NCBI GenBank assembly: GCA_031761405.1
Contig: JASEVX010000003.1
Location: 70,120,484-70,184,483, forward strand
DNA length: 64,000 nt
Direction of reading: 5' to 3'
DNA from: Serripes groenlandicus
Lineage: Eukaryota; Mollusca; Bivalvia; Cardiida; Cardiidae
Shown here: positions 35,601-47,600 of the stretch, piece by piece
Layout of the letters: every line of letters begins with the position of its first letter
How positions within the stretch are numbered: position 1 is the first letter of the stretch
Made by a program: the position numbers and the translations under genes
The notes under the pieces: model-generated
Databases searched by the model: none
What the model saw: the letters and a program-made list of their open reading frames with translations, nothing else
Told to the model about the DNA's origin: nothing

Positions 35601-38600
35601 AAATCGGCAGGAGACAACTTTGAAAACATCTAGGCAACACTATGGAAAATGTCTGGTAATAAAAATTTAATTATTGAAGAGAGCTGAAAAACTGTGGCAC
35701 AAAGTTTCCAACCTTATCCTCATACAACAAATCTGCAGCAGACGACTTTGAACATATTTTGTCAACAAATAGAAAATCTCTATAATTGAATGGATAACCT
35801 ATGACTAAAAGTGGAAAACATCATGGTAAAAGGAGAAAACAATTTCTTCTTTTGTCACTTTGTTTTCAAAAAGCCGTCTGCTGCAGAGGCGTCATAAAGC
35901 GTTTATGACGGAAAGGGTCAATTTATGTAAGAAACCAGCCAAACACCAGTCCTTTGTTACAGACTCAAGAAAGCTTGCAGATGGAGTACAGATATTTAGC
36001 AATACGGTATAAAACACTGCAACAGAATCTTCGGACGAGATCCAAAATCATCATGAAAATGAGAGAATTTCTTGCCAATAAGCACAGTATGATATTTTTT
36101 ATTCAAATAAATTAATTAACCCTTTCCCACCTGCAGAAGCATTTTGACGCAATAGCAGCAGATGACTTTTGAAAACATTGTGGCTAAAGGTGAAATTACT
36201 CATGATGGCCACAATGTTTTCAACTTTATTTAACAATTCAGCTATCTTTTATGGACATTTTTCAGGTTTTTCGTTCATTGTTTCTTGTTGTCGTTTAAAT
36301 ACAGTCAATATGAGTGTTTTAGTGTCCATCAAGTGGCATCATACCACTTGCTTTTACTATGTTGCTAATGACTTTCTAGAAGCGATATAGGACTGTTGAT
36401 GTAGAAGTTATGAGTATGAGTCCAGTCCTAGCCATTCATTCTTTCCGATGATTGACATAATTGGACTGACAGTATATGCAGGAAGGTATTCAGTTCCCTG
36501 GGGAGAATGTTGTGTTTAGTATTGGTGATGAGAGCCAGGAAACACAAAGTTAGGTGAGCTGGCCTCTTATATGAATGAAATACATAGTTAGGTGAGCTAG
36601 CCCCTGTTATATGAATGAAATACATAGTTAGGTGAGCTAGCCCCTGTTATATGAATGAAATACATAGTTAGGTGAGCTGGCCCCTGTTATATGAATGAAA
36701 CACTTAGTTAGGTGAGCTAGCCCCTGTTATATGAATGAAATACATAGTTAGGTGAGCTAGCCCCTGTTATATGAATGAAATACATAGTTAGGTGAGCTAG
36801 CCCCTGTTATATGAATGAAATACATAGTTAGGTGAGCTAGCCCCTGTTATATGAATGAAATACATAGTTAGGTGAGCTAGCCCCTGTTATATGAATGAAA
36901 TACATAGTTAGGTGAGCTGGCCCCTGTTATATGAATGAAACACATAGTTAGGTGAGCTTGCCTCTTATATGAATGAAATACATAGTTAGGTGAGCTGGCC
37001 TCTGTTATATGAATGAAATACATAGTTAGGTGAGGTGGCCTCTGTTATATGAATGAAATACATAGTTAGGTGAGCTTGCCTCTTATATGAATGAAATACA
37101 TAGTTAGGTGAGGTGGCCTCTGTTATATGAATGAAATACATAGTTAGGTGAGGTGGCCTCTGTTATATGAATGAAATACATAGTTAGGTGAGTTTGCCTC
37201 TGTTATATGAATGAAATACATAGTTAGGTGAGGTGGCCTCTGTTATATGAATGAAATACATAGTTAGGTGAGTTTGCCTCTGTTATATGAATGAAATACA
37301 TAGTTAGGTGAGGTGGCCTCTGTTATATGAATGAAATACATAGTTAGGTGAGGTGGCCTCTGTTATATGAATGAAATACATAGTTAGGTGAGGTGGCCTC
37401 TGTTATATGAATGAAATACATAGTTAGGTGAGGTGGCCTCTGTTATATGAATGAAATACATAGTTAGGTGAGCTGGCCTCTGTTATATGAATGAAATACA
37501 TAGTTAGGTGAGGTGGCCTCTGTTATATGAATGAAATACATGTACTGGTGAAAATGGCTTCAAACTTCAAAGTTTCAAATGTTAAAAAATAGAAAATCTA
37601 TATAATTGAATGGATAACCTATGACTAAAAGTGGGAAACATTGTGGCAAAAGGAGAAACTGCTCGCCTTGAGCAATTTCTTCTTTTGTCACTATGTTTTC
37701 AAAAAGCCGTCTGCTGCAGAGGCGTCAGAAAGCGTCTGTATGGGGGGAAAGGCTTAAGACTAAAGGCCATTGGCAGGATAAATTTACCGGTAGTGTTATT
37801 GATTTACCTATGAATCATGGTTGCATTTATAACTGATAAACAATTTAGTTTTAAATGTCTTCTTTTCTGAGGGTCAATTTTTTTTCAGACTTTGTTGATG
37901 TAGAAACTCCAACCTTATTTAGAAGAACACCTGGGGTAAGCCTGATCTTCACTGTTCCAAATTGTCAAATTTAATAATGTACCTTTTTAGCTCACCTGAG
38001 CATGAAGTGCTCAAGGTGAGTTATTGTGATCGCCCTATGTCCATCGTGCATCATGCGTCCGTCAACATCTTCTCCTCAGTTAACAGTGGGTCATTTGGGT
38101 TGAAACTTCACAGAAAGCATCCTTTAAATCACCTCACCAGAATTCCTTGAAATATTTTGGATCCATTCAGAATTCTGGTTTCCATGGCAATCAAATGAAA
38201 AAAACTTCTTTTTCTCCCAAACTGGTTGGCCGATTTTCAAATAAGTTTGTAGAAATGTTCCTTGGGTGATTCTATCGTATTTCTAAAAGCCATGTTGATT
38301 GGTCGAAAAACATGGCCGACAGGGGACGGGACTTTTTTGCCTTATATGGCTAAAGTGGAAACTTAAAAAATCTTCTCCTCTAAAAGTGTCAGGCCGATTT
38401 TCAAATAATTTTGTAGAAATGTTCATTGGGTGACCCTCTATGAGATTCCTTCAAGCCATGGTGATTGGTGAAAAAACATGGCCACCAGGGGGCGGGGCTA
38501 TTTTGCCTTATATGGCTATAGTGAAAACTTAAAAAATCTTCTCCTCAGAAAGTGTCAGGCCGATTTTCAAATAATTTTGTAGAAATGTTCCTAGGGTGAC

Positions 38601-41600
38601 CCTCTATTAGATTCCTTCTATTAGATTCCTTCAAGCAAAGTTGAAACTATGGCCGCCAGGTGGCTGGGCTTATATGGCTAAAGTGAAAAAGAAAAAAAGT
38701 TATGCATGCAATGCCTTTTCTCACAAATCACAAATGCTATTGCTTTGAAATGTCACTATCTTATTGTGGGTCATCACATGACATTTCAGGACATCCGGTA
38801 TTACCTTTATTATTCCTCTTTTTGGACTTATAAAGTTTTGCATGCAACACCTTTTCTACAAACACCATTTCTACAAACCACAGATGCTATTGCTATTGCA
38901 ACTTCACAAACTTATTGGACATCAACCCATGACCTTGCAGGACATTTCCCTTAACTCTACATCAGAAATTGACTGAACTTTACCCCTTTGTGACGTAGAA
39001 ATTTGCTAAAAGTTTTGCATGCAATGTCTTTGCTCACAAACCACAAATGCCTTTATTTTGAAACTTCACTCTTGGATTTCATCACATAACCTTGCAGGAC
39101 AAGTCCAATAATTCTTCATCAGATTTTAACTGAAGTATGCCCCTTATGGGACATAGAAATACTATCGCCTGATAAGGAAATGAACAGAGGTTACCAAAAA
39201 CTCGTTGCGTGCGCGTTTGTGGATTTAACTGTCCAAACAAAACAATCACCCAGTACAGTAATAGTTTGCATTAAAATTACCAAAGACTTATCAAACCTGA
39301 TTTATGTTGCTTTACTATCAAGCTACTATCTCAGTAACCACTGGTGACCACTGTTGACTATAGTATCAAATGGCCGAATAGTCGAGCATGCTGTCTTATT
39401 GAAGGCTCATGTAAAGACTCTTGATTTGAAACAAGTTACATAAAATCCAGATAAATGAATGTTCAACTAAAGTTACAACTGAAAGTAAAAGGGTAAAAAG
39501 AGATTTTCTCGTTATGAACATGTTTTTGCTTGCCTTGGTGTGGAGACGCATAGGGATGGCTTCTCTTTCATCTGTCCATCAGTAAATCACACTTTCACTT
39601 AACCCTTTCCCACATACAGCACATCTGCAGCAGACGACTTCGAAAACATATTGACAAAAAACATGAAAAATCTCAATAAATAAGTTTTATTATTAAAAAA
39701 AGAGTTGAAACATTGTGGCAAAAGTAGCAATTTCTCCTTTTGCCACAACATTTTCCACTTTTAGTCATAGGTTATCCATTCAATTATAGAGATTTTCTAT
39801 GTTTTGACAAAATATGTTCAAAGTTGTCTGCTGCAGAATTGTTGTATGAGGGAAAGGGTTAATTGTTTGCTGTAGATGTGTTAATAGTCAGTGTCATATC
39901 AATGAGTGTAAATTTTAAAAGATTTTGAATTATCGTTGTTACAGATTTAAAATGATTGAAATGTTTCATTACTAGGGATTTGTTCCCATAGTGTCAAATG
40001 GGTATTAACACAACCTTTCTTTCTTGATGCAGGGAGCCAAAGAATTTATTGTTCCAACTAAACATCCCGGAAAGTTTTACAGTCTGCCTCAAAGTCCTCA
40101 ACAGGTGAATAAATATGCCATATATCAGGGATGTAGATCTACGTCCCTGCTTATATGTATAAAACAATCTCATTTAAACTAACCTTTGCTGCAGTAGCAA
40201 TTGCTCGTATGACTGCCTATGACAGGTCAGCTCAGATTGTCCTTTGAATCAGCTTATCAAATTATTGCTTAAATATTTGATATGTATCAACAGGGGAGAT
40301 AACCACTATACTTAACGAGATAGAGAAGCAGGGATTGGCATATGAAATAAAAATGTAAATGATAGTGGTCAATTTTGAGACACCTTTTATACGGTGTAAT
40401 CAGATCCAATATACGTTCAACAATATACGTTTTGGTTTGGTTCTAATACGATTGATGTGTAATGATGATATTGTTTTGAAAATTCCAGTTTAAATCAAGA
40501 AAAAATAGAATTAGGAAGCAGCCTGAGACTTTGCTATATGATTGCCTTTTCCCACTTGCAGAGACATTCACATTTTTGATGCATCAGACACATTTTGAAA
40601 ATACTTTAACAATAAAGTCTTTTGCTGCAGATTTGTTGTATGAGGGAAAGGATTAACACTTTGAGTGTTACTCTGATTTTTGTGGAATGTTGCATAAATT
40701 GTTCTATACTTACTGACCATGTTCATTAAACATCTGAAAATTAAAATAAAGTACCTTTGACCATCTTGGTTTCGATACATGCACCGAGCCCTGGTAGCTC
40801 AGTCGGTAGCAACGCAGGCTGTCAATCCAGGGGTTGTTAGTTTGAATCCTAGCTCTGCCAACATTCTTTCCGACGTTCGTTAAAAGTCACTGTGACAAGC
40901 GTCATTCATCTTTCACCAATGGGCTAATAGTCTATGTGGAAAAGCAGCCAGTTGCATGGAAAAACAGTCAGTTGCTTGGAAAGTATGTTATGTTGTGTAC
41001 TGGTGTGACAAAACCAGGAAACACATGAGTAGCTGAACTGACCGCTGTGATATGACTGAATTTTTTTGAAAACGGCGTTAAATCCCAATCAATCAATCAA
41101 TTCGATACATGCAGTCAACTTAAATAAAAAGCTTAATCTAAAGCATTTTAAAATGGTTTTTCATAAGATTTGTATTTGTTTGAAAATTCTCTAGTAAAAG
41201 AATTCTAAAAATTGTATCTGGTTTCCCCATATGACTGTCAGCTTTGAAAAAATCTGAGGATAACATTTTTTATTATAAACAGAAAGTATAGTTTTGTGAA
41301 AATATTGCATGAAAAGATGGAACTTCTTTTTTGTTACAATTTCACCTTTTCTTACAATGAATGATTTCAAATGTTACCAGCTCCACATATGCCAAAGGTC
41401 ACCCACAAAAGGGAAAGGATAACAAATTCGGACATATTTTCCAGTTTAAACAGTTACTGATGGTGGGGGGAATTGACCGATATTTTCAAATTGCCAGATG
41501 TTACAGAGACGAGGGATCCAAGCCAGATAGACAGCCAGAATTCACACAGGTAATCATCACATGGCACTCAGGGGGTTGGGCATGTTGTGCATTGAAACTT

Positions 41601-44600
41601 TATACAATCCTTCCCAACCATCACACAGGTAATCACTTCGCAATCAGGGGGGTTTGGCATGTTCTGGATTGAATTGCATCGAAACTTTATACAACCCTTC
41701 CCAACCATCACACAGGTAATCACATGACAATCAGGGGGGTAAGGCACCTTGTGGATTGAATTACATTGAAACTTTATACAACCCTTCCCAACGATCACAC
41801 AGGTAATCTCATCTCAATCAGGGGGGTTAGGCATGTTTTGGATTGAATTGCATTGAAACTTTATGCAACCCTTTACAACCATCAAACCTTTGTTAATAGT
41901 CAAGTTAGATAACTCTATCTTGCATACAATGCACATTATGGCCCTGTATTATTTGACTTAGAAACAGTGAAGAAACTTTGCGATCCTTAAACTTATAAGC
42001 GGTAGAATAGTCGAGCGTGCTGTCTTACACTTGCATTGCTAGTCAAAGTAGGGAACTGCGAGACATATAACAACATGTGATTCTTGTTGGTATGTAAATT
42101 ATATACTAATATTACTCAATTTATTTCTCTTGGGCCAAACAACCGTATGTGGGTGATCATCATGGTCCTCTTTTTTACTGAATCTTTGTCAGTCTAATAT
42201 TATAAACAATGTACTGAACTTACATTTCATTTTTCAAAACATACAACCTGTTTTTTTCTGTTTCTTTGGTGTCTGAACTATATATACTAGATTTTACAAA
42301 AAATAATTTGACTGAACTGTATTTGATAAAAAATCTGATTGAATGTTTTTATTTCCTAATTTGCCAGTTAGATGTGGAGATGTCATTTGTTACAAAGGAG
42401 GGCATTATTCAACTGATTGAAGAACTGCTGGAACACTGTTGGCCAGAAGACAAACCCCGCCTTCATACACCATTCCCACAGATGACCTACCAACAAGCTA
42501 TGAGACTATATGGTACTGATAAACCAGACACAAGATTTGACATGAAGGTTGGATTGTATTTCCTTTCCTAGTAGATAATTATGTCTCTGACCCATACTCT
42601 TTAAATTTCATGGGATGATTGCTTTTATCGGGTGGATGATCCCTTTGGTTTTGGTATCACTGGGTCAAGGGTCAAGGTTATAGGGTTTGTAAAGGTCAAA
42701 GTTTCCCCTTGATATATCCGGAATCCTTTGACCCAGAGTAGACAAAAATGGTAGTAATGGCTGCCCATCTTGATTAGATGATTCCTATTGATTGTGGGGG
42801 TCACTAGGCCAAAGGTCAAACGCTAGCAAATAGGGATCATTCCATGGTCATCTTTGGCATTTTTGTCTCGCCTACAAATGTGCAGTTAGGCGTAGCAGTC
42901 ACTTTTCCGGCGGTGACAACATTTTCAATTCTCTATTACTTAGCAAGTCCTGGTCGATATTTTTCGGAAACTTTGCCGAGTGTTTGTTGGGTAATGGCAC
43001 ATCATTCAACAACAAAAATACCAAGGCCAAGGTCATCATTGGTCTGAACTTAGCCTTGGTTAGGTATATAAAAAAAATTACATGTATTATTGAAAATAAT
43101 TGAAAAAATAGTGACAAATAGAAGAAATTGCTCATTATGAGCAATTTGTCATTTTGCCACAATGTTTTCAAAAGTCTTCTACTGCAGAGGCGTCAGAAAG
43201 CGTTTATTTATACAAGTAAGCAGGTAAGTAAGTAAATATTTTATAACAGTATCATGTGTATGTACATCAACAAAACAATAGTACAAAAAGTTGTAAATAA
43301 CACCCGGCCTCATGTCACTATAAGTCACTTTCAAAAGAAATATAATTAAGAAAGAAAAAAAGAAACATGCAAAAAATAATAATATGGAAAACATGTTGTT
43401 TTGGTATCGTTCTACTTCATAATGACAATATTAGATAGGCAGTACCATTCAAAAACATCAATCACCAGCAAAAAAATGAAATACATGTTTATTCGTTCTT
43501 GCTTCCAGATTTACTCTCTGTCAGAAGAAAGTAGTGCAAATGATTTCAAAACAATGGGAATAAAGTTTCAAGATACGCTTGTAAGTACAAAGTTTTTGAT
43601 CTAATGTAGTAGATGTTTGTTTCTCTGATTATCTGCCCTAAGAGCACAGAGATCAGGATTTAAGCTTTTCCCTCATACGACAATTCTGCAGCAGACGACT
43701 TTGAACATATTTTGTCAAAAGATAGAAAATCACTATAATTGAATGGATAACCTATGACTAAAAGTGAAAAACATTGTGGCAAAAGGAGAAATTACTTGTT
43801 TTGAGCAATTTCTTCTTTTGTCACTATGTTTTCAAAAAGCCGTCTGCTGCAGAGGCGTCAGAAAGTGTCTATATGAGAGAAAGGGTTAAGTCATACTAAA
43901 GATTTTCAAAGTCATGGTAGTGGATTGACTTCCCTCATTGTCACTCAGGGCTGCCTGTTTATCTGTATACTATAAACCAGATGCTTACCATTGTATAAAT
44001 ATATTTATTAATATCACATACATGTATACTTATGGTGATATAAACGTTTTATTTAATAATGTTTAATGTTCCAGAAATGTGGACAGAAAGTGTTATCATA
44101 CCATTGTATAAATCTGGTGCAAGAAATGACCCATCTAATTATAGGGGTATTTCGCTTCTTAATACTATGTACAAAGTTTTTTGTCGTATATTAACTGATA
44201 GGCTGACCCGTTGGGCCAATGAACTTAATATAATAGATGAAGCTCAAGCTGGATTTAGAGCTGGTTATTCTACAGTTGACAACATGTTCTGTTTACAGAG
44301 TATTATTCATATTATTCAAAAGTATACCTCTAAGACTGGCGGTCGCTTCTACGTATTATATGTAGACTTCCAAAAGGCATTTGATTCTGTAAATCACTTC
44401 AATCTCTTTTCGTCCTTAGTACGTAAGGGCTTAACTGGTAAAATATTACATGTACTTTTATCTATGTATAGTAAAACAAGGGCGCAAGTTAAGATTGACC
44501 GTAATCTCATCTCTGAGTCATTTTCTTGCAATATTGGAACAATTCAGGGGGACTTATGTTCGCCACTTATATTTAGCATTTATATAAATGATCTATGTAC

Positions 44601-47600
44601 AGATCTTAGAGAAAAATGCAGTAATGGCATATTTGTCACAAACAACGTCCCAGAAATATACTGTCTCCTTTTCGCAGACGATGTAGCAAATTGTGCAGAC
44701 ACCGCAAACAATCTACAACAACAACTTAATGTTATGTCCCAGTATTGTAACGACACTGGTATGAAAGTAAACTTAAAGAAAACTGAAATTATGGTTTTTA
44801 GGAATGGTGGGCCGTTAAGAAACTACGAAAAATGGAAATTAAATGACGAAATCTTAAAAGTTACATCCTGCTATAAGTATATGGGTCTTGTATTCAGCCC
44901 TAAACTGTCATGGTCCAAGGCAAAGACAAAGCTATGTGCACAAAGTAGAAAAGCTATTTTTACTATTAAACGCTTTCAATACAACTATGGTAACTTTCAA
45001 CATCATGAAATATTCAAATTATTTGACAGTATGGTTGTTCCCATCCTTACATACGGTTCCGAGCTATGGGGTCATTCATACTCTGATGTCGTCGAAAAGG
45101 TCCAACTATACTTTTGCAGATACTTTTTAGGGGTTAACCAGACTGTCAACAATAGCATGGTCCTAGGAGAATGTGGAAGATATCCGTTATGTGTTATATA
45201 TTTTACAAAAATAATATCTTATTGGTTAAAACTATTGCATATGCCGCAACACCGGTACCCACGAAATTGTTACTTAATGTTAAAAGCCATTGACGATGCG
45301 GGAAGAGTTACATGGGCGTCAAAAGTAAAAGATTTATTATACACGTATGGCTTTGGTAATGTCTGGATTTCTCAAGAAGTTGGTAACTGCAATGTATTCT
45401 TATCTAGTTTCAAACAGCGCATCAAGGACTGTGTTACACAAAATTGGCATGCCGACATAAATGAATCCTCGAGATGCAACACTTATAAATATTTTAAATC
45501 CCTACTAAACCCCGAATCATATTTAAATATGGACCTATCGTTCCAGTTAAGAAAAGCTCTCGCTAGATTTAGATGCTCTAGTCATAAACTTAATATTGAA
45601 TTGGGTCGTCATCATAACATAAACAGAGAGGATCGAATATGCTTTTACTGTTTATTGACAAAAGATGTTATAATTTTAGAAGACGAGTATCACGCATTTT
45701 ACATTTGTCCAAGATTCGAAGAAGAAAGAAACAAGTTCCTTTTTAACTGGTACACTGGTAACAGAGAGCGCGAGGGTTTTTATTTCTTGTTAAAAACTAA
45801 CAATGTTGTGACTCTAAGAAAAGTAGCTATTTTCGTTTCAAAAATTATGAAAATGGTCGACAATCAAAACATTGCCGTAAATCTTGATCTACATCAATTG
45901 TGAGAATGATGTACCCACTTGTACACATGTATGTATTGCCATCTTTTATCAAACATCACTTTCAAGAAAAAAAAAAAGTTGTATGCTGTATTATGGGCCT
46001 GAGGCCTTTATTTACAAATAAAATTTCTGTATTCTGTATATATAAATGACACACAATTTAATTTGACGAAAATACATGTTTGACAAAATTAATTAGCAGC
46101 TCACAGACTGTGACCAATCAAAATTTTGAAATCATTTTACTTTTCAAATGAAGATGAGTTGGTAGAAATGCAAAAATTTGAATGACTATTTTTCTTTATT
46201 ACAGAATCATGTATCAAAGGCAAAACTCCGTTCATTTTTAGAGTCAAATCATATTAAATCAAAGGTAAGTTTATTTATCATTATGGGCAATTTCTTTTTT
46301 TGCCACAAGGTTTTCAACTTTATTAAATTATCTAACTCTCAGTTATAGAACATTTTGATATTTTCAAAGTCATCAGCTGCAAAAGATTTGTATGTGGGAA
46401 AGGGTTAGCTGCTATTTATAATGATTATATAATAAAAAATATTTTGCTTAAAGATATACTTGATATATGTAAGGCGTAATTGCTAACACTGATGTCATTA
46501 ATGATCTTTTGACAATACATCTGAAATGTTTCTTTATTTTATACCCTGCACCACTGTAGGTAAGATGGCAGCTACACAAATACAGAGATCTGGATAAAAT
46601 GGAGCCTGCTTTAAAAGATAGGGTTTTACTAGAGGGGAATTATGGGAAGGATGATGTCATACTTACTGCTACGGGAGAAGATATAATTGCTTGTGTAAGT
46701 TTAAATCTTATTTGTATTATATTGACTTTTTATGCAAACTTGGCAGGGGCATTATCCTTTTCCCTCATATAGAAGCTTTCTGACATCTCTGCAGCAGACG
46801 GTTTTTTGAAAACATAGTGACAAAAGAAGAAATTGCTCAAAATTAGCAATTTCTCCTTTTGCCACAATGTTTTCCACTTTTAGTCATAGGTTATCTATCC
46901 ATTCAATTATACAGATTTTCTATTTTTCAAAATATGTTCAAAGTCGTCAGCTGAAGAATGTCATATGAGGAAAAGGGTTAAATTGTTATCCTACACTGCC
47001 TAGCCATCATTCTGTTATAATTGTTTTCCAGTCATTGCATGTTTATCAACCGTTACTCGCTGTCAAGGTGGAGTTTCATGATCTGAAAGTGGAAGATTTG
47101 GGTTTTAAGTGGGAGATTTTCTGCGCAATGAATTTAACAGAAGATATTGTAACAATAGAATGGATTTTGAATAGCTATGCAGGAGACAATTCTTCAAAAA
47201 CTTATGGGAAACACATACAAAAATACTCATTATGAGAACATTTTCTATTTAACAGAATATTTTCAATTGTATGTTAGTATTTAAGTATTATTTTGGCATG
47301 TTTTCAAATCTTTGCCATTGATATTAGTAAACTTTTCACTGTGGTTAACAAATGATTATCAAATGATGCAATGTTTCTGTTGTGTCAATAACTTTTCATA
47401 TTTCATCCAAGAAAATAAAGATCTGTAATAAAAATACAAGAAATGAATGTAATTGCATAAGAAATGGAAAATAAAACATATGCATGTTGATGTTAGAAGA
47501 TGGTCGAAGTTATTTTCAGTAAATTTATACTAATGCTTTAATTTTTTTTAAATTTGAATTGGGAGTTTTAACGTCCCAATTTTATTATTTTAAGTCATGA

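Noticed and set aside
36546..37545. Regularly spaced 40-bp repeats, CRISPR-like at first glance
   Set aside because: There are no variable spacers; it is a eukaryotic minisatellite within an intron.
40787..40870. tRNA gene candidate (GGTAGCTCAGTCGGT ... TTTGAATCC)
   Set aside because: It is the head of a SINE, continuing into the SINE body and CAAT tail; cloverleaf pairing is incomplete.
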